Below are positions 1 through 7,888 of a stretch of DNA of 64,000 nt, piece by piece. Below the pieces are notes generated by a model. That model was given only the letters and a program-made list of their open reading frames with translations. It made no database searches and was not told the origin of the DNA. Within the stretch, counting starts at the first letter, position 1; each line of letters opens with the position of its first letter. The translations under genes were made by a program, and so were the position numbers. The DNA is from Paraburkholderia ribeironis (GTDB lineage Bacteria; Pseudomonadota; Gammaproteobacteria; Burkholderiales; Burkholderiaceae), in the NCBI RefSeq assembly GCF_900019265.1, contig NZ_CYGX02000004.1:79815-143814 (forward strand). The letters run 5' to 3'.

Positions 1-215
1 CGCACCGTGTGGCCGCCGGGCGCGTCTTTGGACGACGGTGCGCCGGGGTACTGCAGATCCGCTTCGAACTCGATCGGCGCCGCGGCTTCCAGCAACTGCT
101 GCTGCGCGATCTGGTTCAGCTCGGTGCAACGCTCGGGCGACACCAACCCGGGTACCACGACAAAGCCCTGCTCCCGCAACGTCTGAATCTGTTCTTTCTT
201 CGAATGGAGTGACAT
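1..215 (-). CDS. Phytanoyl-CoA dioxygenase (PhyH) family protein, N-terminal part
   Basis: The reverse strand reads from an ATG at 215 to the window edge without a stop, giving the first 71 residues. The N-terminus has the helix and strand EQGFVVVPGLVSPERCTEL, typical of the start of PhyH-type Fe(II)/2-oxoglutarate dioxygenases, where a helix leads into the first strand of the jelly-roll. The metal-binding HxD...H residues would lie beyond the window, so the family call rests on the N-terminus only and the substrate is unknown. A purine-rich ACGGAA lies shortly before the ATG. Confidence 0.6.
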   Translation of the reverse strand, partial: MSLHSKKEQIQTLREQGFVVVPGLVSPERCTELNQIAQQQLLEAAAPIEFEADLQYPGAPSSKDAPGGHTV

Positions 216-683
216 GGTGTTCCGTTACCGTCGGCTAGCTGATGCTCGATTGCTCGATTGTAAAGCGGGCGCAATCACGCTGCGCGCTTTTGCCGGCCGC
301 GGCACTTCCGCCTGACGCACGACGTTCCCGCGCAAACATCGATCACGCGGCACATTCGATGGGCAAACACGCACGAAAATCGACCACAAAGGGCCTGACC
401 GTACCCGCACAGGGCACGGCTCATCCCCGGAAAAACCCGGATTCGCAGGGTAAAAACCGACTTTCTGCCGTCACGAATCACGTGTAGCCTGCACGCATGT
501 TGATCGCTGCTCCCGCACCTCTACGTCGCGCGCAGGCTATCCAGGCCCATGCCGCCGACCTCCGTGCCTTTTCCCGTCGAATTCAGCGCTTGCGAGTCGT
601 CCATCGCGACACCGCCATTGGCATATTTGGTGCTCCTGTTGGAGCACATCCCGTCGCGCGACACGCTGCCCACTTGTGAAGCC
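216..683. other. Intergenic region upstream of the PhyH-family gene
   Basis: This stretch of about 470 bases should hold the promoter of the leftward PhyH-family gene and perhaps that of the small rightward ORF at 684. Short open frames on both strands lack convincing starts and resemble no family I know. I see no terminator, repeat or RNA gene in it. Confidence 0.4.
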
Positions 684-1049
684 ATGCACACTCTTCTGAG
701 CACCCGTCTTACCCGCGCCGCATTGAAAGCGGCGCGTCCCGCCCGCCGCCATGTGGTGCGCGCGCTGCGTCACCATGCCACCCGCGCTCGCGCGTTGGGC
801 GAACAATGGCGCGATGCCAGATCGGTCGACGGTATTCGCACATGGTTCCACACGTTCTTCTCCACGCTGCGTCTGCAAGGTGGCTCGCGCCGTTTTTCGC
901 TGCGCACGCTGCTGCGCAAACCGGCTCCGCTGCGCCTTACCGCCGCGAAACGCGCAGCGCCCGCCGCGCCGCAGAATACGAGTCGCCGCCCGCGTCGGAT
1001 GTCGACGAGCAGCAGCGGCTGGTTTGCGTTCGCGTTCGCGAGCCGCTAG
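684..1049 (+). CDS. Hypothetical basic protein, 121 aa
   Basis: This open frame runs from an ATG at 684 and encodes a very Arg/Ala-rich protein of 121 residues. Third codon positions are mostly G or C, as in the surrounding real genes, which is the main argument for it. An in-frame ATG at 549 would extend it, but the upstream part looks less coding-like. There is no recognisable domain, signal peptide or membrane segment. It could be a chance frame, because GC-rich DNA gives long open frames on several strands and one also runs antisense here. Confidence 0.4.
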   Translation: MHTLLSTRLTRAALKAARPARRHVVRALRHHATRARALGEQWRDARSVDGIRTWFHTFFSTLRLQGGSRRFSLRTLLRKPAPLRLTAAKRAAPAAPQNTSRRPRRMSTSSSGWFAFAFASR

Positions 1050-1180
1050 GACGGTTCGTGAGCACGCCGCCCTACTAGCGGCACATGTGTGGTGTCGACC
1101 CAGCGCCGCACGTCGCGGCGCGTGATGCCGTAAGCCAGCCGCACACGGCGCGGCCGCACCGGCAACCAGCAACACGCGAT

Positions 1181-1217
1181 AAAAAACCCCGCCCGGCTTG
1201 CGCCGGCGGGGTTTTTT
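1181..1217 (-). terminator. Rho-independent terminator of metK
   Basis: A perfect 13-bp stem (AAAAAACCCCGCC at 1181-1193 with its complement at 1205-1217) encloses an 11-base loop. Read leftwards it lies about 25 bases after the metK stop and ends in a run of U. The matching run on the other strand means it could also stop rightward transcripts. Confidence 0.9.
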
Positions 1218-1241
1218 GCTGAAGCGGGCGACTAGCGCTTC

Positions 1242-2429
1242 TTACGCCAGCGCAGCGACCGGTTCCGTGCCGGCGGCTTCGGCAAGCGCCAGCGCCTTGT
1301 CCGTGGCTTCCCACGTGAATTCCGGCTCTTCGCGGCCAAAGTGACCGTAGGCTGCGCTTTTCTCGTACACCGGGCGCAGCAGATCAAGCATCTGGATGAT
1401 GCCCTTCGGACGCAGATCGAAATGCTCCTGCACCAGACGCGTGATCGTCGCGTCCGACACGCGGCCCGTGCCGAACGTGTTGACCATCACCGAGGTCGGC
1501 TGCGCGACGCCAATCGCGTACGACACCTGAATCAGGCAACGCGACGCGAGGCCGGCGGCCACGATGTTCTTCGCGACATAGCGGCCAGCATAAGCCGCCG
1601 AGCGGTCGACCTTGGACGGATCCTTGCCCGAGAACGCGCCACCGCCATGGGGCGCCGCGCCGCCGTACGTATCGACGATGATCTTGCGGCCCGTCAGGCC
1701 GCAATCGCCTTGCGGACCACCGATCACGAAGCGGCCGGTCGGGTTCACGAGGAACTTGATGTCGCCCTTGATGAGTTCGGCGGGCAGCGTCGGCTTGATG
1801 ACTTCTTCGATCACGGCTTCGCGCAGCGTGTCCAGATCGATGTCCGGCGAATGCTGGGTGGACAGCACGACGGTGTCGATCGAATACGGCTTGCCGTCGA
1901 CATAACGCACCGTAACCTGCGACTTTGCGTCCGGGCGCAGCCAGGGCAGGCGGCCATCACGGCGAAGATTCGCCTGACGCTCGACCAGACGGTGCGACAG
2001 GTGGATCGGCAGCGGCATCAGTTCAGGCGTTTCCTCGCACGCGTAACCGAACATCAGGCCCTGGTCGCCGGCGCCTTGATCGAGGTTGTTGTCGTGCGCG
2101 CGGTCCACGCCCTGGGCAATGTCCGGCGATTGCTTGTCGTACGCGACGAGCACCGCGCAGCCGCGATAGTCGATGCCGTAGTCGGTGTTGTCGTAGCCGA
2201 TGCGCTTGATGGTGTTGCGCGCAACCTGGATGTAATCGACGTTCGCGGTCGTGGTGATTTCGCCGGCGAGCACGACCAGACCCGTGTTGCACAGCGTTTC
2301 AGCGGCAACACGCGAGTATTTGTCCTGGGCCAGAATCGCGTCGAGAATGGCGTCCGAGATCTGATCCGCGACTTTGTCGGGATGGCCTTCGGAGACGGAT
2401 TCGGAAGTGAAGAGATAGTCGTTTGCCAC
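1242..2429 (-). CDS. metK: S-adenosylmethionine synthase
   Basis: Cytosolic enzyme that makes S-adenosylmethionine from methionine and ATP, releasing phosphate and pyrophosphate. The protein has 395 residues, a normal length. It carries the N-terminal [13 protein letters not shown] segment, which binds ATP and metal, and the glycine-rich [16 protein letters not shown] loop in the second half, both family signatures. The start is taken as the GTG at 2429 ([12 protein letters not shown]), because AAGGAG lies 8 bases before it and homologues begin there. An in-frame upstream ATG at 2468 is less likely. It is transcribed alone and ends in a strong terminator. metX and metW of the same pathway lie elsewhere in the window, behind a SAM-sensing RNA. 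Confidence 0.97.
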   Translation of the reverse strand: MANDYLFTSESVSEGHPDKVADQISDAILDAILAQDKYSRVAAETLCNTGLVVLAGEITTTANVDYIQVARNTIKRIGYDNTDYGIDYRGCAVLVAYDKQSPDIAQGVDRAHDNNLDQGAGDQGLMFGYACEETPELMPLPIHLSHRLVERQANLRRDGRLPWLRPDAKSQVTVRYVDGKPYSIDTVVLSTQHSPDIDLDTLREAVIEEVIKPTLPAELIKGDIKFLVNPTGRFVIGGPQGDCGLTGRKIIVDTYGGAAPHGGGAFSGKDPSKVDRSAAYAGRYVAKNIVAAGLASRCLIQVSYAIGVAQPTSVMVNTFGTGRVSDATITRLVQEHFDLRPKGIIQMLDLLRPVYEKSAAYGHFGREEPEFTWEATDKALALAEAAGTEPVAALA

Positions 2430-2707
2430 GTTGCAGACTCCTTTTTGGTGGTTACGGTTGATTTTCACGTAGCCAGCTTCGGGGAGTCTTGAAGCGGCGA
2501 CGCTTTAGCGGATTACCTGATCGGCCGGCGCGTATCCCATGGATCGCGCCCGCCAGCTTCGCCCCGCAAGTTGTCTATTAACTCGGCGAAGCCCTTATTA
2601 TAGCGACTTCCTAAGAATGTCACAGGGTGTCCACGAGTGCGGTATTCCGTCAATTTTTCCGCTTTCCTGAAATCCGTCACGCGCACCCCCTCGTTCCCGG
2701 GGGCGGC

Positions 2708-3592
2708 ATGCTGAGCCGTTATGGCGCCAGCTTCGCGATCGGGCTGTTGAAACTCTTCGCACTATTGCCCTATGGCTTCGTCGCCCGTCTCGGCGACGGG
2801 CTCGGCTGGCTGCTCTATCAGATTCCGAGCCGGCGCAAGCGCATCGTCCACACCAATCTGAAGCTCTGCTTCCCCGAGTGGAGCGACGAGCGCCGCGAAG
2901 ACGTCGCGCAGAAGCACTTTCGTCATGCGATCCGAAGCTACCTCGAGCGCAGCGTGCAATGGTTCGGCTCTGCGAAAAAGCTCGAAAAACTGATCCAGCT
3001 CGACAGCGCGATCGATCTGACGGACCCGAACCTGCCGCCCACGCTGTTCCTCGGCCTGCACTTCGTCGGTATCGAAGCCGGCTCGATCTTTCTGAACTAC
3101 TCGCTCAAGCGTCAATGCGGCTCGCTGTATCAGCCGATGTCGAACCCGCAGCTGGAAGAAGTCGCCAAGGCGGCGCGCGGGCGTTTCGGCGCGGACATGG
3201 CAAGCCGCGCCGACAGCGCCCGCGTCGTGCTGCGCTGGCTGCGCGACCGCAAGCCGGTGATGCTCGGCGCGGATATGGATTACGGCGCGCGCAATTCCAC
3301 CTTCGTGCCGTTCTTCGGCGTGCCGACCTGCACGCTAACCGCGGTCGGGCGTCTGGCGAAGGTCGGCCATGCGCAGGTCGTGCCGTTCATCGGCGAGGTG
3401 CTGCCGAACTACAAGGGTTACCGGCTCAAGGTGTTCAAGCCGTGGGACGGCTATCCGACCGGCGACGACGACGCCGACGCGCGGCGCATGAACGCCTTTC
3501 TCGAAGAACAGATTCCGCTGATACCCGAGCAATACTACTGGGTGCACAAGCGCTTCAAGACCCGGCCGCCGGGCGTTCCAGGCGTGTATTGA
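2708..3592 (+). CDS. lpxL: Lipid A biosynthesis acyltransferase (LpxL/HtrB family)
   Basis: Inner-membrane acyltransferase that adds a secondary acyl chain from acyl-ACP to the lipid A precursor. The 294-residue protein has a hydrophobic N-terminal segment (GASFAIGLLKLFALLPYGF) that anchors it, then the catalytic HX4E motif in LHFVGIEAG, as expected for LpxL/LpxM. The start at 2708 follows a G-rich GGGGGCGGC site; an in-frame start at 2627 would add 27 residues lacking the family pattern. In the ancestral order dapF follows directly, and the mobile element now begins 119 bases after this stop. Acyl-chain specificity cannot be read from sequence. Confidence 0.93.
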   Translation: MLSRYGASFAIGLLKLFALLPYGFVARLGDGLGWLLYQIPSRRKRIVHTNLKLCFPEWSDERREDVAQKHFRHAIRSYLERSVQWFGSAKKLEKLIQLDSAIDLTDPNLPPTLFLGLHFVGIEAGSIFLNYSLKRQCGSLYQPMSNPQLEEVAKAARGRFGADMASRADSARVVLRWLRDRKPVMLGADMDYGARNSTFVPFFGVPTCTLTAVGRLAKVGHAQVVPFIGEVLPNYKGYRLKVFKPWDGYPTGDDDADARRMNAFLEEQIPLIPEQYYWVHKRFKTRPPGVPGVY

Positions 3593-3607
3593 GACGCGCC
3601 GGGCCAC

Positions 3608-3624
3608 GCGGAATCGAACCACCG
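3608..3624 (-). other. 17-bp tRNA T-arm-like fragment
   Basis: These 17 bases (GCGGAATCGAACCACCG on the plus strand) are identical to the T-arm of the tRNA-Phe at 58521-58596. The rest of a tRNA is absent. It may be a relic of an old tRNA-targeting insertion beside the present attachment site, or chance similarity to the conserved T-loop. Confidence 0.35.
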
Positions 3625-3698
3625 CCGACGCGGCCTGCAAGAAAGTGCCCGGACGCGGAAATGACGCGGCGCATGGGCGCATCGGCGGGCGCGTCACT

Positions 3699-3704
3699 TA
3701 CAAT
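3699..3704 (+). promoter_or_regulatory. Possible native dapF -10 element
   Basis: TACAAT lies 6 bases before the original dapF ATG at 3711, so a transcript from it would begin at or beside the start codon. I see no good -35 hexamer, and dapF may instead have been cotranscribed with lpxL. After the insertion it faces only the nine-codon dapF remnant and the element's left end. Confidence 0.3.
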
Positions 3705-3710
3705 AGCGTG

Positions 3711-3740
3711 ATGAAACTGAAATTCACCAAGATGAAATAA
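3711..3740 (+). pseudogene. Orphaned 5' end of dapF (nine codons plus stop)
   Basis: This is the original dapF start ATG followed by seven more native codons. The frame then runs into element DNA and stops, encoding MKLKFTKMK. Codons 1-8 match the start of the intact dapF at 21983, where the first codon is GTG instead of ATG. It marks the exact insertion point and leaves the old translation signals on a mini-cistron. Confidence 0.85.
3712..3734 (+). repeat. Left attachment repeat (att), 23 bp
   Basis: A 23-bp sequence beginning TGAAACTG and ending CAAGATG is repeated exactly at 21984-22006. It covers dapF codons 1-8 minus the first base. The bases on either side differ between the two copies. 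This identifies it as the crossover region of site-specific integration, with chromosome to its left and element to its right. TGAAACT at its left edge faces AGTTTCA at 3741-3747, a possible pair of integrase core sites. Confidence 0.9.
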
Positions 3741-3857
3741 AGTTTCACACAGTCTCTCTAGAATTCAGCAGTCGCCCAGAATCGTCCACCGCACAAAGGT
3801 TCTGTGGAATCGACCCTTCCGCGCCGTGTCTTGCGATATCACGACATCACGCCTAAA

Positions 3858-3916
3858 ATGGGTAGCTAGACGGGTAGCTACCCTTAGCTACCCAACGATT
3901 CCTGAAGGTAGCTACC
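3858..3916. promoter_or_regulatory. Cluster of GGGTAGCTA arm-type sites before the integrase
   Basis: The motif GGTAGCTA is repeated here: ATGGGTAGCTAGA at 3858-3870, the perfect palindrome GGGTAGCTACCC at 3872-3883, TAGCTACCC at 3885-3893, and the palindrome GGTAGCTACC at 3907-3916. The 13-mer ATGGGTAGCTAGA recurs near the right end at 21909-21921. Such motifs at both ends are expected for integrase or excisionase arm sites. The last palindrome ends one base before the integrase start codon, so binding there could also repress integrase expression. Confidence 0.65.
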
Positions 3917-3917
3917 G

Positions 3918-5192
3918 GTGGCAAAGAGAGAATCCAAAGTCCTGTCGGACACGCAGTTACGGCACTGGGTCAACGCGGGTGAGCCTGTCGCCAAGTCGGA
4001 CGGCGACGGCCTCACGTTCACCCTGTCAGCGGCAGGCCTCGCTGCCTGGGTGCTTCGGTACAGGCACGGGGGGCGGCGCGGCGAGATCACCTTGGGGCGC
4101 TACCCGGACGTAGGTCTTGCGCAGGCTCGCAAGGACGCCGCCGCACGTCGGGTGCAGATCGCCAATGGAGAGAACCCTTCCCTCATCCGGCGGCGCGAAA
4201 AGACGGCGGCGGTTACAGCTCTGACGGTGCGCCAGCTAGTTGAGGATTACCGGATCAAGGTACTCCCCGCCAAAGCGGAAAAGACCCGCCTCTCCCACAA
4301 TTACCATCTCGACGTGTTTATCGGGCCGAAGCTTGGCCCCATGCTCGCGCGTGACGTGCAGGCCGGCGACATCATCGCAATGGTTGAGGATGCGAAGAAG
4401 CCCTGGCCGACGTCAGCACTGATGCTAAACACGACCAACAGGCTGTTCGCCCACGCTGCCGGAAAGCGGATCATTACGTCCAATCCGTGTGCGGGAATCG
4501 AGCTATCCGCCATTCTTGGACCGCGCCCGCCGCGCCGTCAGCGCCTGATGCTGACCGAAGCCGAGTTACGCAAGCTGCTGACTTCGGTCGATACAGTCGG
4601 GCGGCAGAACGGGCTGTGCCTGCGGATCCTGCTCGCGACAGGCGTCCGGTCTAGCGAACTGTTCAAGGCGAGGTGGTCCGAGGTGAATCTCGGCGAGGAT
4701 GCGTCGTGGACCGTGCCCGCCGAGCGCATCAAAACACGGGCGTCGAACAACGCGGCTTTCACGGTGCCGCTATCCGCGCACGTAGTCGGTTGGCTAGAGG
4801 AACTGAAAAATCTGGCTGCTGGATCAGATTTCGTCCTGCCAGCCAGACAGGCGCGCCGCAAAGCCGAAGCAGGCGGCGACACGCATCAGGCGGAAAACAC
4901 GCTATGGGCCGCCCTCAATCGCCTCTTTGATAGCCCCCTCACCGGCGTTCGTCGCTTCACGCCACATGACATGCGCTCGACAATCAAAAGCCACCTGAGG
5001 GCAATGGGAGTTGACCGGGACATCAGCGAACGCGTCTTGAATCATAAACTCGCCGGGGTGGAAGGGGTTTACGACAAAGGCGACTACCTGCGCGAACGTC
5101 GTCACGCGCTCGAACTGTGGTCGCAGTTTCTGCACGCGTGCGAGACCGGCGCCGAATGGAACGTAACACCTTTGCGGGGCATTGCTGCCTAG
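3918..5192 (+). CDS. int: P4-type tyrosine integrase (DUF4102 N-terminal domain)
   Basis: Site-specific recombinase that inserts and excises the element at dapF. It has 424 residues. An N-terminal DUF4102-like arm-binding domain (about residues 8-90, with LTFTLSAAGLAAWVLRYRH and a GRYPDVGLAQAR segment) precedes a core-binding domain (about 100-195) and a catalytic domain. Visible catalytic residues are R244 (GVRSSEL), H350 and R353 (PHDMRS), H376 (LNHKL) and the probable nucleophile Y385 (GVYDKGDY). The GTG start directly follows a palindromic site and has no clear ribosome-binding site, suggesting tight or self-regulated expression. Most relatives target tRNA genes; this one evidently uses the 5' end of dapF. 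Confidence 0.93.
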   Translation: MAKRESKVLSDTQLRHWVNAGEPVAKSDGDGLTFTLSAAGLAAWVLRYRHGGRRGEITLGRYPDVGLAQARKDAAARRVQIANGENPSLIRRREKTAAVTALTVRQLVEDYRIKVLPAKAEKTRLSHNYHLDVFIGPKLGPMLARDVQAGDIIAMVEDAKKPWPTSALMLNTTNRLFAHAAGKRIITSNPCAGIELSAILGPRPPRRQRLMLTEAELRKLLTSVDTVGRQNGLCLRILLATGVRSSELFKARWSEVNLGEDASWTVPAERIKTRASNNAAFTVPLSAHVVGWLEELKNLAAGSDFVLPARQARRKAEAGGDTHQAENTLWAALNRLFDSPLTGVRRFTPHDMRSTIKSHLRAMGVDRDISERVLNHKLAGVEGVYDKGDYLRERRHALELWSQFLHACETGAEWNVTPLRGIAA

Positions 5193-5201
5193 GTCGATCC
5201 C

Positions 5202-5735
5202 ATGAAAAAGCCCAAAACCCGCCGACCTGTACCGATCCAGATGGATCGCGATTTGTTGCCGCGATACCTGAGTGCAGCAAAAGACGGCGACACGATGGCG
5301 GCGCGTCACTTGCTGGCGCTATTCTGCGAAGACCTGAAGACCGGAGCCTCTGTCGATCCAGGACTTGTCGCTTACATTCACCAGATACTGAGCGGAGTGG
5401 TTGCGCTCAAAGATGCGCGCGAAGCGCCACGCACCGCTGGCGGAAAGCGCGCCGGCAACGAAGCGCAGCACTATCGCGCCATCGTGCAGGTGATGGGCCT
5501 GGTTGAGCCTCGCGGGCAGCCGGCGAGGCGCGAGAAGCACCTTGACGTGGCGATCGAGGTCCGCGAGGAAATGGAGGCGGGCGCGACGTTGGAGAACGCT
5601 GCTGCGGCCGTAGAGGAAGCGAATCCGGGCATCGGCAATGCGACGAATATCTACTCCGCGAACGCGACAGCAGCGCGTGCGAACTCCGACATGAAGCGCC
5701 GCGACGAATACGCCCGCAAGGCCGATACGGATTAA
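5202..5735 (+). CDS. Hypothetical element protein, 177 aa
   Basis: Charged, soluble protein encoded 9 bases after the integrase and perhaps cotranscribed with it. It has a mostly helical look, and its C-terminal part is rich in Ala, Asn and Glu (about residues 125-165), which could form a coiled coil. I recognise no domain, membrane segment or catalytic motif. Its place next to the integrase would suit an accessory or recombination factor, but nothing in the sequence shows that. Confidence 0.7.
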   Translation: MKKPKTRRPVPIQMDRDLLPRYLSAAKDGDTMAARHLLALFCEDLKTGASVDPGLVAYIHQILSGVVALKDAREAPRTAGGKRAGNEAQHYRAIVQVMGLVEPRGQPARREKHLDVAIEVREEMEAGATLENAAAAVEEANPGIGNATNIYSANATAARANSDMKRRDEYARKADTD

Positions 5736-5813
5736 TCCCGCTGGTTTTCTGGTAGTGAGTACGCGGCCAGTGTGCCGCAGCATGGTTCCTGTCGTTTCAC
5801 CCGGAGCCATGCA

Positions 5814-6047
5814 ATGCCTACCCAAACCAAAACCCTCATCGCCGAATCGCTACGTCATTTTGACGAACTCCCCGATTCCGCACACGTAAAGCAGCCAGTC
5901 GTCGAATCACTCTTCGCGTGTTCGCATTCCAGCGTATGGCGACGCGTCAAGTCGGGCGCCATTCCCGCGCCCAGGAAGTTCGGTTCCAGCACGGTCTGGA
6001 ACGTCGGCGAGCTGCGCGCCGCGCTTACTGCTCAAGCGGAGGTGTGA
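5814..6047 (+). CDS. AlpA-like helix-turn-helix regulator, copy 1
   Basis: Small (77 aa) putative DNA-binding protein with the layout of AlpA/MerR-like excisionase-regulators: VESLFACSHSSVWRRVKSG forms the helix-turn-helix, then the wing PAPRKFGSSTVWNVGEL. AlpA proteins activate integrase or excision genes in P4-like elements. It is closely related to the protein encoded at 8980-9240; both share the F-D-x-L-P-[DN]-S-A-[HY]-V-K segment and the wing. The ATG at 5814 is chosen because GGAG lies 7 bases before it; an upstream in-frame start at 5772 has no such site. Confidence 0.75.
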   Translation: MPTQTKTLIAESLRHFDELPDSAHVKQPVVESLFACSHSSVWRRVKSGAIPAPRKFGSSTVWNVGELRAALTAQAEV

Positions 6048-6048
6048 G

Positions 6049-6402
6049 ATGTCTCCGCGCGTACTACCTTTGACCGTATTGACGTTCGATGCTCTTCTTG
6101 TCGATTGGCGCAAGATGCTTGAAACCGAGGGCGTCCCTTTCATCCAGACGGATTTGCGGATGGGACTTCCGTCTTTCTTCCTTCCAGGGAGGCCCAACCA
6201 CTGGTTGCAGGTGCTCGCGGAGGTAAAGGCCGGCACAATTGCCCGCATGGAGGCGATCTGCAAGGCGACCGGAGTCGACGGTTACCTCGCTATCGGGGCG
6301 ACCGGCCTGTCGGGCCTGCTGACCGTCTACGCGGCGGCGCGCCCCTCAGTCGACCGACGCCGGTATGCGCAAATTCTTCTGAACCGGAGAGACACGCCAT
6401 GA
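6049..6402 (+). CDS. Hypothetical element protein, 117 aa
   Basis: Begins 1 base after the AlpA-like stop and overlaps the next gene by 4 bases, so it is part of a tight operon. The middle contains a hydrophobic stretch (GYLAIGATGLSGLLTVYAAA) that could be one membrane segment or a buried helix. I do not recognise a family. Codon use matches the neighbouring element genes. Confidence 0.65.
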   Translation: MSPRVLPLTVLTFDALLVDWRKMLETEGVPFIQTDLRMGLPSFFLPGRPNHWLQVLAEVKAGTIARMEAICKATGVDGYLAIGATGLSGLLTVYAAARPSVDRRRYAQILLNRRDTP

Positions 6403-6614
6403 ACGGACGTACTCTCAGCGGCGACCGGAATCAATGCGCCGGCTGCCGCGAATACTTCAACAGCTCCACGGCATTCGACTGGCACCGCACAGGTGAATTC
6501 AGCTGTGATCGACGGTGTATGTCCGACGGCGAGATGCGCACGAGGGGTATGTCGATCAACAGCGCCGGTTTCTGGATCACGAAACCTTATGCAAAGTACG
6601 CGGAGGAGGCATGA
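6399..6614 (+). CDS. FDXHR-type putative zinc-binding protein
   Basis: A 71-residue protein with CAGCREYF near the N-terminus, then FDWHRTG, then FSCDRRC. This matches the FDXHR family of small phage and element proteins, where C-x2-C, the His of F-D-x-H-R and a later Cys probably bind zinc. Its molecular role is unknown; such proteins are common in phage early regions. It overlaps both neighbours by 4 bases (ATGA), implying translational coupling. The family name is from memory of the motif. Confidence 0.7.
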   Translation: MNGRTLSGDRNQCAGCREYFNSSTAFDWHRTGEFSCDRRCMSDGEMRTRGMSINSAGFWITKPYAKYAEEA

Positions 6615-6847
6615 GGAACTTCTTCCTAAAGGAGGGCACCCGATGCGCGCACTGTGATCGCCGGTTCGCTGCAAATGCGCTTGAACGGCACAGGCCGCTT
6701 CGGGCTGACCATGAAGGCAACGTACTTCCTCGTTGTCTGCCTGACGATGAACTGGCTCGCGCCGGCCTGACGTGCACGCGGCGCGGCGTCTGGGTAATCG
6801 ATCCACGCGGCGCGGGCGGGGCTTTCGTATCGGGGCGCTTTTCATGA
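6611..6847 (+). CDS. Second small zinc-finger-like protein, FDXHR-related
   Basis: A 78-residue protein starting at an ATG that overlaps the preceding stop by 4 bases. CAHCDRRF followed by ALERHRPLR parallels the C-x2-C...F/L-x2-H-R pattern of the preceding gene, and further Cys residues (PRCLPDD, LTC) follow. The two adjacent genes therefore probably arose by tandem duplication and divergence. Function unknown. Confidence 0.65.
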   Translation: MRNFFLKEGTRCAHCDRRFAANALERHRPLRADHEGNVLPRCLPDDELARAGLTCTRRGVWVIDPRGAGGAFVSGRFS

Positions 6848-7149
6848 TCGCAGCCGACGCAGACGAGATTTCGTTCTTCTACGACGCGCCCGCCGCGATC
6901 GTGCTGATTCACGACGGCGAACCGATGTACTTCTTCGCGAACCGCGCGGTGCTCACGCCGGACGGGCATATGATTCCTACAGCCGCCGACGGGACACGCG
7001 CCATGCGCCCGCACGTTGTCGTCGATACATCCGGCGTGCTTGAAACGATGTTCATCGGCGAGTGGACTGCGGAGGAAGAAGCCAGGCTGCGCGTTGCGGT
7101 TAGCGCGCTTGAGAATTTTCTGGCATTAAAACCAGAAGGTAACGCATGA
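6844..7149 (+). CDS. Hypothetical protein with the V-x-F-[VI]-G-x-W-type tail (paralogue A)
   Basis: Starts at the ATG at 6844, overlapping the preceding stop (ATGA), and has 101 residues. After an N-terminal beta-rich region (FYDAPAAIVLIHDGEPMYFF) comes a C-terminal part, ETMFIGEWTAEEEARLRVAV, which resembles the tails of the proteins at 7539 and 8003 (FVG-x-W followed by an acidic helix). No known domain. The three look like a small family specific to this kind of element. Confidence 0.65.
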   Translation: MIAADADEISFFYDAPAAIVLIHDGEPMYFFANRAVLTPDGHMIPTAADGTRAMRPHVVVDTSGVLETMFIGEWTAEEEARLRVAVSALENFLALKPEGNA

Positions 7150-7424
7150 CAATCGATAGTTCACTCACACTGTACCGTGCTGAGGCCCTGCCGGGCCAAC
7201 GATATCCGCTCCCTGCGGGCTGGAATCCGGATGAGAGATGCTCTGTGTTCTTTGTCCTGACGGCGCGGGGGCCGGAACTGTACCCATTCGTTAGCGTCGG
7301 CGATATCGCGGGCGTCCAGCTATTACGCGCCGGACCCCAGTGCGGCTTTCACCGGGTACATGGATACGAAGTACGGGAAAGACACCTGGCGGTTTTAGGT
7401 CACAGACGCTTTAAGCCGCATTAG
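7146..7424 (+). CDS. Hypothetical element protein, 92 aa
   Basis: Overlaps the upstream gene by 4 bases and so is read from the same mRNA. The sequence is mixed alpha/beta with no membrane segment, signal peptide or motif I recognise. It ends 114 bases before the next gene, and a hairpin fills the gap. Confidence 0.6.
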   Translation: MTIDSSLTLYRAEALPGQRYPLPAGWNPDERCSVFFVLTARGPELYPFVSVGDIAGVQLLRAGPQCGFHRVHGYEVRERHLAVLGHRRFKPH

Positions 7425-7477
7425 ACGGTATTGGACTTTGCAGAACGTAGTTAGCAGTACCAGGCAACAAAAGGGAG

Positions 7478-7513
7478 GGCTCCCGACCACGGTGGCACGT
7501 TACGCCGGGAGCC
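7478..7513 (+). other. Intergenic hairpin ahead of the next small gene
   Basis: GGCTCCCG at 7478-7485 pairs with CGGGAGCC at 7506-7513, and CCACGGTGG in the loop can form a small inner stem. There is no U-run, so it is more likely an mRNA structure in the leader of the gene at 7539 than a terminator. Confidence 0.45.
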
Positions 7514-7538
7514 TCAAAACGACATCAAGGAAAAGACC

Positions 7539-7886
7539 ATGAATATCAACGCTTACCACCTCACGCCCGCGCAATCGAAAGGCCTCACACATGGCCTGAA
7601 GAAGCGCCCCACAGCCGGCGCACTGCCTTACACCACGGTGGCCGTGCGGGAAGGCCGCTACGTCATGCTGTTCCTCATCGCGCACGTGCTCGAAGACGAG
7701 AGTGGCGCGATTTGCCCTGTAGGGCCTGACGGTGAGGTGCCCATTGGCCCCTACGCGATGCTCGGCGACGGCGGCGAAGTTGCCTTTGTGGGCGACTGGA
7801 GTGACGACGAAGATCTGCACCAGGCGATCCTGAAGGTGGCGCACATGCAGAAGGCCGACGCCGTGCGCGCCGCCCCGGTGCACTGA
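7539..7886 (+). CDS. Hypothetical protein with the V-x-F-V-G-x-W tail (paralogue B)
   Basis: A 115-residue protein preceded by AAGGA about 8 bases before its ATG. The C-terminal half reads GPYAMLGDGGEVAFVGDWSDDEDL, matching the layout of the protein at 8003 (GRYVLADMDGRVEFVGRW) and, more distantly, the one at 6844. The central segment YVMLFLIAHVL is hydrophobic but short. Function unknown. Confidence 0.65.
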   Translation: MNINAYHLTPAQSKGLTHGLKKRPTAGALPYTTVAVREGRYVMLFLIAHVLEDESGAICPVGPDGEVPIGPYAMLGDGGEVAFVGDWSDDEDLHQAILKVAHMQKADAVRAAPVH

Positions 7887-7888
7887 CC

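Noticed and set aside
1341..2492. Long open frame on the plus strand opposite metK (383 codons)
   Set aside because: It is the antisense of a clear metK gene, its translation is Arg/His-rich without any family, and such shadows are usual in GC-rich DNA.
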